Source: an uncultured Pelagibacteraceae bacterium (GTDB taxonomy: Bacteria > Pseudomonadota > Alphaproteobacteria > Pelagibacterales > Pelagibacteraceae). Taken from it: a DNA stretch of 64,000 nt. The notes beneath the pieces were generated by a model that had not been told where the DNA came from, searched no databases, and saw only the letters and a program-made list of their open reading frames with translations. A program made the translations under genes and the position numbers. The stretch spans positions 22,798 to 86,797 of the forward strand of contig CACGWQ010000004.1 in assembly GCA_902576815.1 (NCBI GenBank), read 5' to 3'. Below are positions 19,138 through 28,673 of the stretch, one piece after another (the stretch's first letter is position 1; each line of letters begins with the position of its first letter).

Positions 19138-19415
19138 TTATTCTAAGAATATATATTAAGATTTAGTATTAGTATGAATTGTAAATAACGTAAATTACTC
19201 AAATTAAACAAATTATACACTATTTATACATTATTAACCGTCATAAGTGCACTAAATACTTAGTTATTTGATATTTATAATAATATCAAAATAGTGGATA
19301 AAATATTCACATTTATAATTATGTTAATTAAACAATTATAAATAATAAATATTTGATCTGCTTGCTTAAATAATAATATTTCTTATTTTGTTAATAAATT
19401 ATAGACAAGTTATAC
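19138..19415. other. Candidate chromosomal replication origin (oriC)
   Basis: This 278-bp, very AT-rich gap lies between divergent hemE and ppsR. It contains DnaA-box-like 9-mers: TTATACACT (19213-19221), TTATACATT (19224-19232), TTATCCACT on the minus strand (19301-19293), ATATTCACA (19303-19311) and TTATACATG (19410-19418, running into ppsR). An almost pure A/T stretch around 19321-19400 could be the unwinding element. The hemE-adjacent position is the known oriC location in Caulobacter and relatives. Genes on both sides point away from it, and parABS is nearby. It must also carry the hemE and ppsR promoters. No function test is possible from sequence. Confidence 0.72.
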
Positions 19416-20237
19416 ATGAAAAACACACACCAAGTTTATTTAATTTCGGACTCCACAGGAGAAACACTTGATAGAATTTTTATGGCTCTAAAAGCCCAAT
19501 TCAATAATTTTACTTATGAATTAAATCAATACTCTTTCACAAGAACAGAAAATCAAATATCAACGATATTAAATAAAGCTATTAATCAAGATAGTCCCAT
19601 AATATTATACACCGTAGTTAATAGTAAACTTGCAAAATTTCTTGCGGAAGAAGCAAATAGAAAAAAAATACCTTGTTTTGGTGTTCTAGGTGATTTAATA
19701 TTAAATTTTTCAAAAATATTAAATCAAAAAGCCACACATCAACCCAGCGCTCAACACGTTCTAGATGAAGATTACTATAAAAGAATTGAGGCGATACAAT
19801 TTACAATGAGCCACGATGATGGAAATAATACAGAAAATATTTTAGAATCGGATATAATTTTAGTTGGTGTTAGCCGTACTAGTAAAACACCTACGTCTAT
19901 TTACCTAGCCAACAAAGGCCTCAAAACATCGAACATACCTTTGGTTAACGAAATGAATATCCCTAATGATATTACAAATTCCAAAAAAATTTGTGTAATA
20001 GGATTAACAACCGAAGCTGAAAGGTTATTTGATATTCGAAGGAATAGATTAAACTCAATAAAAGAAAACGAAGCTTCAGACTACACAAATTTAGAGAAAA
20101 TTAAGGCTGAAGTATTACAATCTAAAAAGATATTTAAGCAAAACAAGTGGCCTACAATTGATGTTACGAGGAAATCCGTCGAAGAAACTGCTGCATCAAT
20201 AATTAAAATCTATGAAATAAAAAATAAAAATGCATAA
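19416..20237 (+). CDS. ppsR: PEP synthase / PPDK regulatory protein (DUF299 kinase-pyrophosphorylase)
   Basis: This 273-aa bifunctional protein phosphorylates and dephosphorylates pyruvate phosphate dikinase or PEP synthase. It starts QVYLISDSTGETLDRIF, the DUF299 signature, and has the P-loop-like GVSRTSKTPTSIYLA near residue 150. TEAERLFDIRRNRL follows. In alphaproteobacteria this gene sits between hemE/oriC and maf, as here. It overlaps maf by 8 nt. Confidence 0.93.
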   Translation: MKNTHQVYLISDSTGETLDRIFMALKAQFNNFTYELNQYSFTRTENQISTILNKAINQDSPIILYTVVNSKLAKFLAEEANRKKIPCFGVLGDLILNFSKILNQKATHQPSAQHVLDEDYYKRIEAIQFTMSHDDGNNTENILESDIILVGVSRTSKTPTSIYLANKGLKTSNIPLVNEMNIPNDITNSKKICVIGLTTEAERLFDIRRNRLNSIKENEASDYTNLEKIKAEVLQSKKIFKQNKWPTIDVTRKSVEETAASIIKIYEIKNKNA

Positions 20238-20814
20238 AATTGTATTAGCTTCTAAAAGTAAAATAAGGGAAGAAATTTTAGTAAAAAATAATATTGAGTG
20301 TACAATAATGCCATCAAATGTCGATGAAGATCCAGTAAAAGAAAGTTTGCTTAAAGAAGGAGTTTCACCAGAAATAATATCTAAAAATTTAGCAGAATTA
20401 AAAGCCAATAAAGTTAGTCAAAAAATTAGTAATATACTTGTTCTTGGTGCAGACAGTGTAATAGATTTGGATGGTGAATTAATTTCAAAACCAGAAAGCA
20501 GAGATCAAGCATTCAAAATTTTAAAAAAACTAAATGGTAAAAAGCACTCTCTTATCAGCTCAGTATGTATTTCAAAAAATGGCTCTATGATATGGAACTA
20601 TACAGATAAGGCCTTTTTAACAATGAAACAACTCTCAGAAAATCAGTTAAAAAAATATTTAAATAAAATTTCAGATGAAATTTTATATGCTTATAATGTT
20701 TATCAAATCGAACGAGAGGGAAAAAATTTATTTGAAAAAATTGATGGAGATCAAAACACTATTATGGGGCTACCTGTAAGAATAATTAAAGAGTATATAA
20801 AAAATTATAAATGA
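20230..20814 (+). CDS. maf: Maf-like nucleoside triphosphate pyrophosphatase
   Basis: This 194-aa protein hydrolyses non-canonical or pyrimidine NTPs to NMPs, a house-cleaning role. The Maf signature is LASKSKIREEIL at the N-terminus, followed by VLGADSVIDLDGELISKPE and the C-terminal IDGDQNTIMGLPV. Which Maf subgroup it belongs to cannot be decided by eye. It overlaps both neighbours (ppsR 8 nt, aroE 4 nt). Confidence 0.92.
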   Translation: MHKIVLASKSKIREEILVKNNIECTIMPSNVDEDPVKESLLKEGVSPEIISKNLAELKANKVSQKISNILVLGADSVIDLDGELISKPESRDQAFKILKKLNGKKHSLISSVCISKNGSMIWNYTDKAFLTMKQLSENQLKKYLNKISDEILYAYNVYQIEREGKNLFEKIDGDQNTIMGLPVRIIKEYIKNYK

Positions 20815-21623
20815 AACAATATTTAGTGATAGGTAAACCGATTGAACACTCGTTATCACCAGCACTTCATAATTATTGGATTAAGAGTAAAAATTTAGAA
20901 GCAATTTATGGAAAATTGGAAGCGCACGAAAGCGATTTGGCCGAAATATGTAAAAATCTAAGAGAAGGTAAAATAAATGGGTTAAATGTAACGATTCCCT
21001 ATAAAAAAACCATTATTCAGTACTTAGATGTCTTAAGTGAACACGCTCTAAAAACTCAATCCGTAAATACCATTACCATAAATAACGGAAATCTTGTAGG
21101 CCACAATACTGATATTGATGGTTTTGAATTAAGTTTAGAAAAAATAAATTATAATGTATGCAATAAGACAGCATTAATACTTGGGGCCGGAGGAGTTGTG
21201 CCCTCAATAATATATGTATTAAAAAAAATGAAGGTCGGTAAAATTTTAATTAGCAATAGAACAAAAAAAAATGCCGAATATATGAAGCAGTTTTTTGATG
21301 ATGTATCCATAATAAATTGGGGTGATATACCTAATTTTGATATAATTATTAACGCGACAAGCCTTGGCTTAAGACAAGGGGATAAGTTTGGAATTGATTT
21401 TAACCAAAAAGAGAAAAACAAATTATTTTATGATGTAATTTATAATCCTCATCCAACAGAATTTTCAAGAGCAGGAAAAATTTTTGGCAACAAGCTTGAG
21501 AACGGATTAAATATGTTTTTATTTCAAGCCCAAAAAGCATTTAATATTTGGCATAAAATCGAACCAGCAATTAACGACCAACTAAAGGAATTTTTAAAAA
21601 TAAATTATGAGATTAAAAAATAA
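20811..21623 (+). CDS. aroE: Shikimate dehydrogenase
   Basis: This 270-aa NADP-dependent enzyme reduces 3-dehydroshikimate in aromatic amino acid synthesis. The N-terminus VIGKPIEHSLSPALHN is diagnostic. GLNVTIPYKKTII has the catalytic Lys, GHNTDIDGF binds substrate, and ALILGAGGVVPSI is the nucleotide loop. The C-terminus has ENGLNMFLFQAQKAF. It overlaps the following SDR gene by 17 nt. Confidence 0.96.
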   Translation: MKQYLVIGKPIEHSLSPALHNYWIKSKNLEAIYGKLEAHESDLAEICKNLREGKINGLNVTIPYKKTIIQYLDVLSEHALKTQSVNTITINNGNLVGHNTDIDGFELSLEKINYNVCNKTALILGAGGVVPSIIYVLKKMKVGKILISNRTKKNAEYMKQFFDDVSIINWGDIPNFDIIINATSLGLRQGDKFGIDFNQKEKNKLFYDVIYNPHPTEFSRAGKIFGNKLENGLNMFLFQAQKAFNIWHKIEPAINDQLKEFLKINYEIKK

Positions 21624-22347
21624 AATTGCAATTATTACTGGGGCAGCATCAGGATTTGGGAAAGGAATTGCAGAAAAATTCTCAAATGAAGGCGCAAAAC
21701 TAATACTAGTAGATATAAATAAAAAACTATTAAAGAATGTTGCTAAAAATTTATCTCAAGATTATTTTGTCGCTGATGTATCGAGTAATGATAATTTTAA
21801 ATCCTTGCTAATCTATAGTTATAAGAAATATAAATCAGTAGATATAGTGGTAAACAACGCTGGTATAACTCACAACCCAAAACCAATGGAAAGTGTAACT
21901 GAAAAAGAATTCGATAAAGTTTTCAACGTTAATTCGAAATCTGTTTATTTCTGTGGAAAATATTTTGTACCTAAAATGAAAAAAAGTAAAAAAGGAGTTA
22001 TTTTAAACGTTGCTTCAACGGCAGGAATATCACCTAGACCTAAGTTAAACTGGTATAATGCAAGCAAGGGATGGATGATTACTGCCACTAAAGCAATGGC
22101 AATAGAATTAGCACCTTATAAAGTTAGAGTAAATGCAATAGCGCCAGTTGCAGGACAAACACCTTTATTAAAATCATTTATGGGCGGTAGTTCTCAAGGT
22201 AAAATAAAGGCTTTCTTGTCAACAATTCCATTAGGTAGATTTTCAAATCCACAAGATATGGGAAATGCAGCCTGTTTTTTGTGCTCTGATGAAGCAAGCA
22301 TGGTTACAGGAGCTATACTTGAAGTTGACGGTGGCAGATGTATTTAA
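21607..22347 (+). CDS. Short-chain dehydrogenase/reductase (FabG-like)
   Basis: This 246-aa classical SDR has the cofactor motif ITGAASGFGKGIA at the N-terminus, NNAGITHNP, the catalytic Ser in NVASTAG and YNASKGW as the YxxxK motif. The C-terminus DEASMVTGAILEVDGG is typical. The substrate is unknown. FabG is an alternative, but the long insert before the C-terminus (KSFMGGSSQGKIKAF) fits a catabolic alcohol dehydrogenase better. It is inserted between aroE and coaE, which are normally adjacent in alphaproteobacteria. Confidence 0.85.
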   Translation: MRLKNKIAIITGAASGFGKGIAEKFSNEGAKLILVDINKKLLKNVAKNLSQDYFVADVSSNDNFKSLLIYSYKKYKSVDIVVNNAGITHNPKPMESVTEKEFDKVFNVNSKSVYFCGKYFVPKMKKSKKGVILNVASTAGISPRPKLNWYNASKGWMITATKAMAIELAPYKVRVNAIAPVAGQTPLLKSFMGGSSQGKIKAFLSTIPLGRFSNPQDMGNAACFLCSDEASMVTGAILEVDGGRCI

Positions 22348-22363
22348 TTAATTTTATAATAAA

Positions 22364-22951
22364 ATGATTAGAATTTGTGTTATAGGAGGCATAGGATCTG
22401 GTAAAACATTTGTCTCAAAATTATTTAGATTTCCAGTTTTTAATGCAGATGATGAGGTCAGAAATATTTATAAAAAAAATAAGGAATGCTTTAAAAAATT
22501 AAAACAAAAATTGCCAAGCTATATTAAATCTTTTCCTATTAAAAAAACTGAGTTAACAAAGGCTGTTATTGCAAGGAAATCAAACCTTAAAACTATTTCT
22601 TCAATAGTTCATCCCTTAGTCAGAAAAAAAATGAAGATTTTTATTAATAAGAATAAAAATACAAAATATATAGTATTGGATGTCCCTTTAATTTTAGAAA
22701 ATAAATTGAACAAAAAGGGAGATATATTAATATTTGTAAAAACAAGCCCAAAAAAAATATTAAATAGGTTAAATAAAAGGTCTAATTTTAATAAAAATAT
22801 TTTTCGAAAATTAATTAATAACCAGATGAGTTTGCAAAAAAAAATTAAACTATCAAATTATATAATTGAAAATAATTTCCCACCAGATACGGTAAAAAAA
22901 AAAGTAATACTTCTAAAAAAGAAAATAATGCATGAAAGAAATTGTTCTTGA
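22364..22951 (+). CDS. coaE: Dephospho-CoA kinase
   Basis: This 195-aa P-loop kinase catalyses the last step of CoA synthesis. It shows CVIGGIGSGKTFVSKLF near residue 5, the lid region HPLVRKKMKIF and LDVPLILENKLNKKGD. It is very lysine-rich, as expected for AT-driven composition. The 3' end overlaps dnaQ by 20 nt, the usual coaE-dnaQ pairing. Confidence 0.93.
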   Translation: MIRICVIGGIGSGKTFVSKLFRFPVFNADDEVRNIYKKNKECFKKLKQKLPSYIKSFPIKKTELTKAVIARKSNLKTISSIVHPLVRKKMKIFINKNKNTKYIVLDVPLILENKLNKKGDILIFVKTSPKKILNRLNKRSNFNKNIFRKLINNQMSLQKKIKLSNYIIENNFPPDTVKKKVILLKKKIMHERNCS

Positions 22952-23603
22952 TACTGAAACAACAGGCTTATCTTTAAAAGATGGTCATCGAATAGTAGAA
23001 ATAGGATGCATTGAATTGGATAATTTAGTTATAAGTAAAAATGTGTTTCATACCTATTTAAACCCAGAAAGGAAAGTATCTGAAAAAGCTTTTAATGTTC
23101 ATGGTTATTCAGATAATTTTCTTTCAAATAAGAAAAAATTTTATGAAGTTGTAGATGATTTTCTTGATTTTATAGAAAATAAAAAATTAGTTATACATAA
23201 TGCAGATTTTGACATAGCTTTTTTAAATAACGAACTAACAATTGCAGGAAAAAAAAAAATTGATATTGCAAATGTTGTTGATACTCTTGAAATAGCAAGA
23301 AATAAATATCCAGGATCTGGTAACAGTCTTGATGCACTTTGTAAAAGATACAGGATAGATAATTCACGAAGAACAAAGCATACAGCTTTAATTGATTGTG
23401 AATTACTGTCAAAAGTTTATATTAATTTACTTGATCAAAAATCACCAAAGTTAAATTTTAATAATAATGAGCTTTATAAAAAGAAAAATATAAATATTTC
23501 AAAGATAAATTACTCAAAAAAAATAATTTACCCATCGAAACAAGAATTAACTGATCATAGAAATTTCTTAGAAAAAAACTTGAAAAAAAACTTTTTTAAT
23601 TAA
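22932..23603 (+). CDS. dnaQ: DNA polymerase III epsilon subunit (3'-5' exonuclease)
   Basis: This 223-aa DEDDh exonuclease proofreads for the replicative polymerase. Exo I is LDTETTGLSLKDGHRIVEIG at the N-terminus. Exo II is IHNADFDIAFLNNEL, and Exo III is HTALIDCELLSKVY near residue 155, with the catalytic His. A tail of about 60 residues (the alpha-binding region) follows. It overlaps the convergent secB gene by 8 nt. Confidence 0.95.
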   Translation: MKEIVLDTETTGLSLKDGHRIVEIGCIELDNLVISKNVFHTYLNPERKVSEKAFNVHGYSDNFLSNKKKFYEVVDDFLDFIENKKLVIHNADFDIAFLNNELTIAGKKKIDIANVVDTLEIARNKYPGSGNSLDALCKRYRIDNSRRTKHTALIDCELLSKVYINLLDQKSPKLNFNNNELYKKKNINISKINYSKKIIYPSKQELTDHRNFLEKNLKKNFFN

Positions 23604-24021
23604 ATTTTTTTTTATATAGCTTTTCAAAGTCTAGCTTTTTTTTAAATTGTATATCTGGAAAACCACTATATTTTATAATATTGAGTAAAATATTTTCTAA
23701 TTCTTTGTAAATCTCAATTTGGACATCACATAATATTATTTTTTCCAATTCATTTTTATCTTTTAAGTTTTTTTCTATTTTAATAACTGTTGCGTAGACA
23801 ATTTGAAAAAAAACTTCTTTTTTTTTAATTTCTTTATCGTGGTATGTTAATTTTGTATTTATTTCTATCATTTTATTCTTTAAAGGTTTTGATGAAATAT
23901 CTAGATCAAGTTTGTATTTTAAAATTCTTTCCTTAGCGATTAATAATGCTTCAGGATCTTTTACCTCAGCTGATAAATCATTAATATACTTTAAAATTAT
24001 TCTGTACTTTTTTTCACTCAT
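23596..24021 (-). CDS. secB: Protein-export chaperone SecB
   Basis: This 141-aa protein fits SecB, a tetrameric chaperone that keeps preproteins unfolded for SecA. It shows the N-terminal YINDLSAEVKDPEALL, the beta-strand pattern LDISSKPLKNKMIEIN and the C-terminal SGFPDIQFKKKLDFEKLY, close to the family GFPPxxLxPIDFxxLY. The sequence is divergent, but the position next to dnaQ is conserved in alphaproteobacteria. It overlaps fxsA by 4 nt. Confidence 0.88.
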   Translation of the reverse strand: MSEKKYRIILKYINDLSAEVKDPEALLIAKERILKYKLDLDISSKPLKNKMIEINTKLTYHDKEIKKKEVFFQIVYATVIKIEKNLKDKNELEKIILCDVQIEIYKELENILLNIIKYSGFPDIQFKKKLDFEKLYKKKFN

Positions 24022-24431
24022 TTATCATCAATATCTTCGTATTCACCTTCTATAAATTTTTTGTTTTTTTCTGTATCATTTTTTTTTATTTTTTTTGAAA
24101 ATAATTTAATTATTAATTTTCTTGTAAAAGGGATAATCAATACAATACCTATTATATCAGTAGCAAAACCTGGAAGTATTAATAAAATCGAAGCTACAGC
24201 AAGTGCAGCACCTGAGATAATTTCATAGATCGGTATTAAGTTATTAATCAAGTTTTTAGTGGCTGATTTAAGGGTATTTATTCCCTCAAATTTTGCGTAA
24301 CTAACACCCAAGACTGCAGTTATAAGAATTAATAAAATAGTATTAAAAGCCCCAATCTTTGCTCCTATTTTTATAAAAAGATATATCTCCAGCATTGGTA
24401 TTCCTATTATAAGCAATAAAAGTGTGTTCAT
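24018..24431 (-). CDS. fxsA: FxsA-family membrane protein
   Basis: This 137-aa inner-membrane protein has helices at about residues 1-20, 25-45 and 70-100. The N-terminus LLLIIGIPMLEIYLFIKIG and LPGFATDIIGIVLIIP are family marks. E. coli FxsA (suppressor of F exclusion of phage T7) gives the name; the physiological role is unclear. A charged Lys-rich tail lies in the cytoplasm. It diverges from the Tim44-like gene. Confidence 0.88.
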   Translation of the reverse strand: MNTLLLLIIGIPMLEIYLFIKIGAKIGAFNTILLILITAVLGVSYAKFEGINTLKSATKNLINNLIPIYEIISGAALAVASILLILPGFATDIIGIVLIIPFTRKLIIKLFSKKIKKNDTEKNKKFIEGEYEDIDDK

Positions 24432-24488
24432 TTGTCTATAATCTAATTACCCTGTTGAAATTTGACATATAGTAAATATTATCATCTT

Positions 24489-25076
24489 ATGAATTATAGT
24501 TTCGAATATATAGATATAATACTTTTAGCAATGATTGCAGGGTTTATTTTCTTAAGGTTAAGAGGAATTTTAGGAAAAAAGACTGGTTTTGAAGAAGATA
24601 TTAATGCAAGTTTCCCTCATGAAGCTCCTCCAGCACAAACAAAAACCCAAATTAATGAGAAAAACTTTGATGAAAGCGCAAAAAATGAATTTTTAAAAGG
24701 TGCTAAGATTGCCTATGAATCAATTATTACAAGTTTTTCAAATGGTAAATTAATAGATATCAAAAACTTATTAAGCAAAGATGTTCATGACCAATTTGAA
24801 GATGCTCTAAAAGAGAGGAAGAATAAATTATTGAAATCAGAAACTACATTCATAGGAATAAATTCTGCGATTATAAAAGAACACCAGCAAAATAAAAATA
24901 TGTTAGAAGTTACAGTTGAATTTGTAAGCGAAATAATTTCGTGTGTTAAAGATAAAGAGAATAAAGTCATAAATGGAGACCCTCAGAAAATTAAAAAAGT
25001 TCACGATATGTGGAAATTTTCAAAGGACACGACATCTTCAAATCCAAACTGGCTTTTAATTGATACTCAGGCTTGA
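24489..25076 (+). CDS. Tim44/TimA-like domain protein
   Basis: This 195-aa protein has one N-terminal membrane helix (IDIILLAMIAGFIFLRLRGILG), followed by the GKKTGFEEDI linker and a Tim44-like domain (FLKGAKIAYESIITSFSNGK through HDMWKFSKDTTSSNPNWLLI). Alphaproteobacterial Tim44 homologues are inner-membrane anchored and may assist respiratory-complex or export assembly. The ATG at 24489 is preferred over the TTG at 24462. The next gene begins with TTG inside its stop (TTGA). Confidence 0.85.
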   Translation: MNYSFEYIDIILLAMIAGFIFLRLRGILGKKTGFEEDINASFPHEAPPAQTKTQINEKNFDESAKNEFLKGAKIAYESIITSFSNGKLIDIKNLLSKDVHDQFEDALKERKNKLLKSETTFIGINSAIIKEHQQNKNMLEVTVEFVSEIISCVKDKENKVINGDPQKIKKVHDMWKFSKDTTSSNPNWLLIDTQA

Positions 25077-25486
25077 CAGATAAGCTATCAGATAAAGATA
25101 AAAAAGATTGGCAAAATTTTTTAAATAGCGCAGATCATATTTACTCAAAAGATAAAGAAGATATCCAAAAATCTGATATTTATGAAAAAAAAATAGATCT
25201 TCATGGATATTCTTTAGAGGATGCAAACAAGAAAATATATGAATTTATAAATTATTGTTACGAGAATAGGGTAAAAAAAATTGTCGTTATAACTGGAAAA
25301 GGTTTAAGATCAAAAAATTTAAGTGATCCATATCAATCTAAAGATTTAAGTATTCTCAAATATTCTGTACCTGAATTTATTAAGAATAATCCTGAGCTTA
25401 TGAAAAAAATTATTAAGATTGATTTTGATGCTATTAATAGTGTTTCAAAAGGAAGTTTTGATATATTTTTAAAAATTACAAAATAA
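25073..25486 (+). CDS. Smr-domain protein
   Basis: This 137-aa protein carries a C-terminal Smr domain: [20 protein letters not shown] is the LDxHG motif near residue 41, and [11 protein letters not shown] is the TGKG motif. Smr domains act as endonucleases on DNA or mRNA; some cut mRNA in collided ribosomes. The protein is a stand-alone Smr of the alphaproteobacterial type. It probably starts with TTG at 25073, overlapping the upstream stop. The 3' end overlaps hslU by 11 nt. Confidence 0.82.
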   Translation: MTDKLSDKDKKDWQNFLNSADHIYSKDKEDIQKSDIYEKKIDLHGYSLEDANKKIYEFINYCYENRVKKIVVITGKGLRSKNLSDPYQSKDLSILKYSVPEFIKNNPELMKKIIKIDFDAINSVSKGSFDIFLKITK

Positions 25487-26843
25487 ATTTAGATAAGTCA
25501 GTATCTTTAACTAATTCCCCAATGTTATCCTTAATGTATTTGCTGTCTACAGTAATCTTTTCTCCGGCTCTATCTGTTGCTGTAAAGCTGATTTCATCTA
25601 ATACTCTTTCAATTATTGTGTGCAATCTTCTTGCTCCAATATTTTCAACAGATAAATTAACTTCACTTGCTATATGAGCAATTGTATTAATGCCATCTTC
25701 TGTAAACTCTAAATCTACATTTTCAGTTTTCAAAAGAGCTTTGTATTGTTTTATTAAGCTGTTATCAGGCTCTTTTAAAATCCTAATAAAATCATCACTA
25801 TTTAATGCATCTAATTCAACCCTTATAGGAAGCCTACCTTGTAATTCAGGTAATAAATCTGATGGTTTAGCTAATTGGAATGCTCCAGATGCAATAAATA
25901 ATATATGATCAGTTTTTATAGGTCCATACTTAGTGCTAACAGTTGTACCCTCTATCAAAGGTAATAAATCCCTCTGTACACCTTCTCTAGATACATCGCC
26001 TCCAACTCTGTCAGTTCTTGCCGAGATTTTATCAATTTCATCTAAAAAGACGATACCATTATTTTCTGTTGAGTCTTTTGCTGATTTAATAATTTTATCC
26101 TGCTCTATCAGCTTATCAGATTCTTCATTTATCAAAATTTCGTGAGACTCTTTTACTGTCATTTTCTTTTTTTTTGGTTTTTGTCCCATGGATTTTCCAA
26201 GCATATCTGAGATATTAATCATACCCACATTAGCACCAGGCATACCTGGTATTTCAAATGATGGCATTTGATTAGATTCACTTACAGCAATCTCGATTTC
26301 GTTGTTATCTAGGTCTCCATCTCTTAATCTTTTTCTAAAACTCTCTCTAGTCGCAACACTTGCTTTATTACCAACCAAAGCATCTAAAACTCTATCTTCA
26401 GCCAGTTTTTGTGCTTGAGCATGAACTTCCTTTCTCTTTTTCACCTTTTCCATCGCGATTGCAATTTCTAAAAGGTCTCTAACGATTTGTTCTACATCAC
26501 GTCCAACATATCCAACTTCTGTAAATCTTGTTGCTTCAACTTTTACAAATGGTGCTTCTGCTAATTTAGACAATCTTCTAGATATTTCAGTTTTACCTAC
26601 TCCTGTTGGTCCAATCATTAAAATATTTTTTGGAAGAACTTCATCCTTCATTTCATCTTTTAAAGCTTGTCTTCTCCATCTATTTCTTAGTGCAATCGCA
26701 ACAGCTCTCTTAGCTTTATTCTGACCTACAACAAACCTATCTAATTCAGATACAATTTCTCTAGGAGATAATGAATTTGCTATTATTGTTTTTTCTTTTG
26801 TGACTTTCTCTTTCGGAAATGATGCTATATTTGAATTTTCCAT
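25476..26843 (-). CDS. hslU: HslU ATPase subunit of the HslUV protease
   Basis: This 455-aa AAA+ unfoldase feeds substrates to HslV. Walker A is [14 protein letters not shown] near residue 73, followed by [22 protein letters not shown] with the pore loop GYVG, Walker [12 protein letters not shown], and the sensor region [25 protein letters not shown]. The C-terminus DLSKFIL inserts into HslV. It starts one base inside the hslV stop. Confidence 0.97.
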   Translation of the reverse strand: MENSNIASFPKEKVTKEKTIIANSLSPREIVSELDRFVVGQNKAKRAVAIALRNRWRRQALKDEMKDEVLPKNILMIGPTGVGKTEISRRLSKLAEAPFVKVEATRFTEVGYVGRDVEQIVRDLLEIAIAMEKVKKRKEVHAQAQKLAEDRVLDALVGNKASVATRESFRKRLRDGDLDNNEIEIAVSESNQMPSFEIPGMPGANVGMINISDMLGKSMGQKPKKKKMTVKESHEILINEESDKLIEQDKIIKSAKDSTENNGIVFLDEIDKISARTDRVGGDVSREGVQRDLLPLIEGTTVSTKYGPIKTDHILFIASGAFQLAKPSDLLPELQGRLPIRVELDALNSDDFIRILKEPDNSLIKQYKALLKTENVDLEFTEDGINTIAHIASEVNLSVENIGARRLHTIIERVLDEISFTATDRAGEKITVDSKYIKDNIGELVKDTDLSKFIL

Positions 26844-27358
26844 TAAATTTTCTCCACATTAAGATTATCATTTGTGAAGACACAGATTTCTGATGCAACC
26901 TTAATTGATTTCTTAGCTATTTCTTCAGCAGACATATCTGTATCAATTAAAACTTTTGCTGCTGCTAAAGCATAATTTCCGCCTGAGCCAATTCCAATAA
27001 CATCACCTTCAGGTTCCAAAACATCACCTGTTCCAGAAATTATAAAACTTTTTTCTTTGTCACCTATTGCCATTAAGGCTTCTAATCTTCTTAAATACTT
27101 ATCAGTTCTCCAATCTTTGGCTAATTCTACAGCAGCTCTTGTCAAGTTTCCTGCATGCTTTTCTAATTTGGACTCTAATCTTTCAAATAGAGTTAGTGCA
27201 TCTGCTGTTGATCCTGCAAATCCTGCAATCACATTTCTTTTCTCAATTTTACGAACTTTGTTAGCAGTTTTCTTAATAACTGTGTTACCCATGCTAACTT
27301 GACCATCACTAGCCACAACTAGGTCATTATTTTTTCTTACAAGTACAATTGTTGTCAT
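26843..27358 (-). CDS. hslV: HslV peptidase subunit of the HslUV protease
   Basis: This 171-aa Ntn-hydrolase forms a dodecameric proteolytic chamber. The mature N-terminal Thr is residue 2 of [68 protein letters not shown] and ICVFTNDN are family segments. It is first in the hslVU operon and diverges from hisB across 90 bp. Confidence 0.97.
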   Translation of the reverse strand: MTTIVLVRKNNDLVVASDGQVSMGNTVIKKTANKVRKIEKRNVIAGFAGSTADALTLFERLESKLEKHAGNLTRAAVELAKDWRTDKYLRRLEALMAIGDKEKSFIISGTGDVLEPEGDVIGIGSGGNYALAAAKVLIDTDMSAEEIAKKSIKVASEICVFTNDNLNVEKI

Positions 27359-27410
27359 GGAGTATAAATGGATATGAATTTAAATAGTTCAAGCCCAGGT
27401 TTAGTATTAT

Positions 27411-27419
27411 TGATATAAT
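27411..27419 (+). promoter_or_regulatory. Extended -10 promoter for the his operon
   Basis: TGATATAAT (TGn plus TATAAT) lies 29 bp before the hisB ATG. No good -35 is seen at 17 bp, which fits an extended -10 promoter. It would drive the six-gene his operon. Confidence 0.55.
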
Positions 27420-27448
27420 CAAAAATACCTATATACCTAAATTAAATT

Positions 27449-28039
27449 ATGAAAAGAAAAGCAAAAATAGCTAGAAAAACAAAAGAAACTAATATCAGTG
27501 TGGATCTTAATATTGATGGCAAAGGTAAGTACAAAGTTGACACAGGAATAGGTTTTTTAGATCACATGCTTGAACAGTTATCCAAGCACTCATCAATGGA
27601 CTTAACTGTTAAAGCTAAAGGTGACACACACATAGATCTTCATCACACAACTGAAGATACAGGTATTGCTATTGGAGAATGCTTAAAAAAAGCATCAAAA
27701 AAATTTGTAGGTATTAAAAGATATGCTCATATTTTATTACCAATGGACGAAACATTAACAAGAGTTGCAATAGATGTCTCAAACAGACCTTATTTAATTT
27801 GGAATGTGAAATTAAAAGTTGAAAAACTTGGTGAGATGGACACAGAATTATTTAAAGAGTGGTTTCAAGCATTTTCACAAGCTGCTGGAATTACTTTACA
27901 TGTTGAAAATATATATGGTGATAATAGTCACCACATTATAGAGTCTTGTTACAAAGGTCTGGCTAGAACTTTAAGAGCCGCATTAGAATTGGACCCAAGA
28001 AACAAAAGTACAGTTCCTTCGACAAAAGGATCTTTATAA
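27449..28039 (+). CDS. hisB: Imidazoleglycerol-phosphate dehydratase
   Basis: This 196-aa monofunctional HisB dehydrates IGP in histidine synthesis. [20 protein letters not shown] and the metal-binding [15 protein letters not shown] are clear, as is the repeat [19 protein letters not shown]. There is no phosphatase domain, which is normal outside enterics. It is first in the hisB-hisH-pilin-hisA-hisF-hisE operon. Confidence 0.97.
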   Translation: MKRKAKIARKTKETNISVDLNIDGKGKYKVDTGIGFLDHMLEQLSKHSSMDLTVKAKGDTHIDLHHTTEDTGIAIGECLKKASKKFVGIKRYAHILLPMDETLTRVAIDVSNRPYLIWNVKLKVEKLGEMDTELFKEWFQAFSQAAGITLHVENIYGDNSHHIIESCYKGLARTLRAALELDPRNKSTVPSTKGSL

Positions 28040-28044
28040 GGTTA

Positions 28045-28671
28045 ATGGACGTCACAATTGTTGACTATAAATCTGGTAATATCAGTTCTGTAATTAACTC
28101 CTTTAAGGAAGTTGCCAAAGATAAAGTTAATATCGAAATAACTTCAGATTTAAATAAAATTAAATCAAGCGATAAAGTAGTTTTACCAGGGCAGGGCTCA
28201 TTCAAGAGCTGCGTAGATGGTTTAAGTGGCATAAAGGGCTTAATAGATACTCTAAGTGAATTTGCATTAAATAATAAAAAACCACTTTTAGGTATTTGTG
28301 TAGGTCTTCAAATGTTTGCTGATGTTGGCTATGAGGAAGTTGAGACAAAAGGATTAGGTTGGATTTCTGGCAAAGTATCTAAAATTGATAATCAAAATGG
28401 AAAATATAAACTACCACATATTGGTTGGAACCAAATTAATATCGTCAAAGAAAGTAAAATTTTAAAAAATGTAGAAAATAACTCTCATATGTATTTTGTT
28501 CATAGTTATGAATTTATACCAAATGACAATTTAGTTACTGCTGCAACAACTGATTATTCATCTAAAATAGTTTGTGCAGTTGAGAAAGAGAATATATTTG
28601 GAACGCAGTTTCATCCAGAAAAGAGTGACAGTATAGGATTAAAAATTATCAAAAATTTTCTAGACTTATAA
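28045..28671 (+). CDS. hisH: Imidazole glycerol phosphate synthase glutaminase subunit HisH
   Basis: This 208-aa class I glutamine amidotransferase delivers ammonia to HisF. The oxyanion region is LPGQGSF. The nucleophile Cys lies in PLLGICVGLQMF, and the catalytic His-Glu in TQFHPEKSDSIG near the C-terminus. It is separated from hisB by 5 bp and from hisA by the inserted pilin gene. Confidence 0.96.
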   Translation: MDVTIVDYKSGNISSVINSFKEVAKDKVNIEITSDLNKIKSSDKVVLPGQGSFKSCVDGLSGIKGLIDTLSEFALNNKKPLLGICVGLQMFADVGYEEVETKGLGWISGKVSKIDNQNGKYKLPHIGWNQINIVKESKILKNVENNSHMYFVHSYEFIPNDNLVTAATTDYSSKIVCAVEKENIFGTQFHPEKSDSIGLKIIKNFLDL

Positions 28672-28673
28672 TT

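Noticed and set aside
23191-23412. Minus-strand 73-aa ORF inside dnaQ
   Set aside because: It is a shadow ORF. The exonuclease motifs confirm the plus-strand gene.
24462-24488. TTG start adding nine residues to the Tim44-like protein
   Set aside because: The ATG at 24489 places the membrane helix at the normal N-terminal position; the extra residues look like leader DNA.
25690-26145. Plus-strand ORFs inside hslU
   Set aside because: They are shadows of a strongly conserved AAA+ gene, with no signals of their own.
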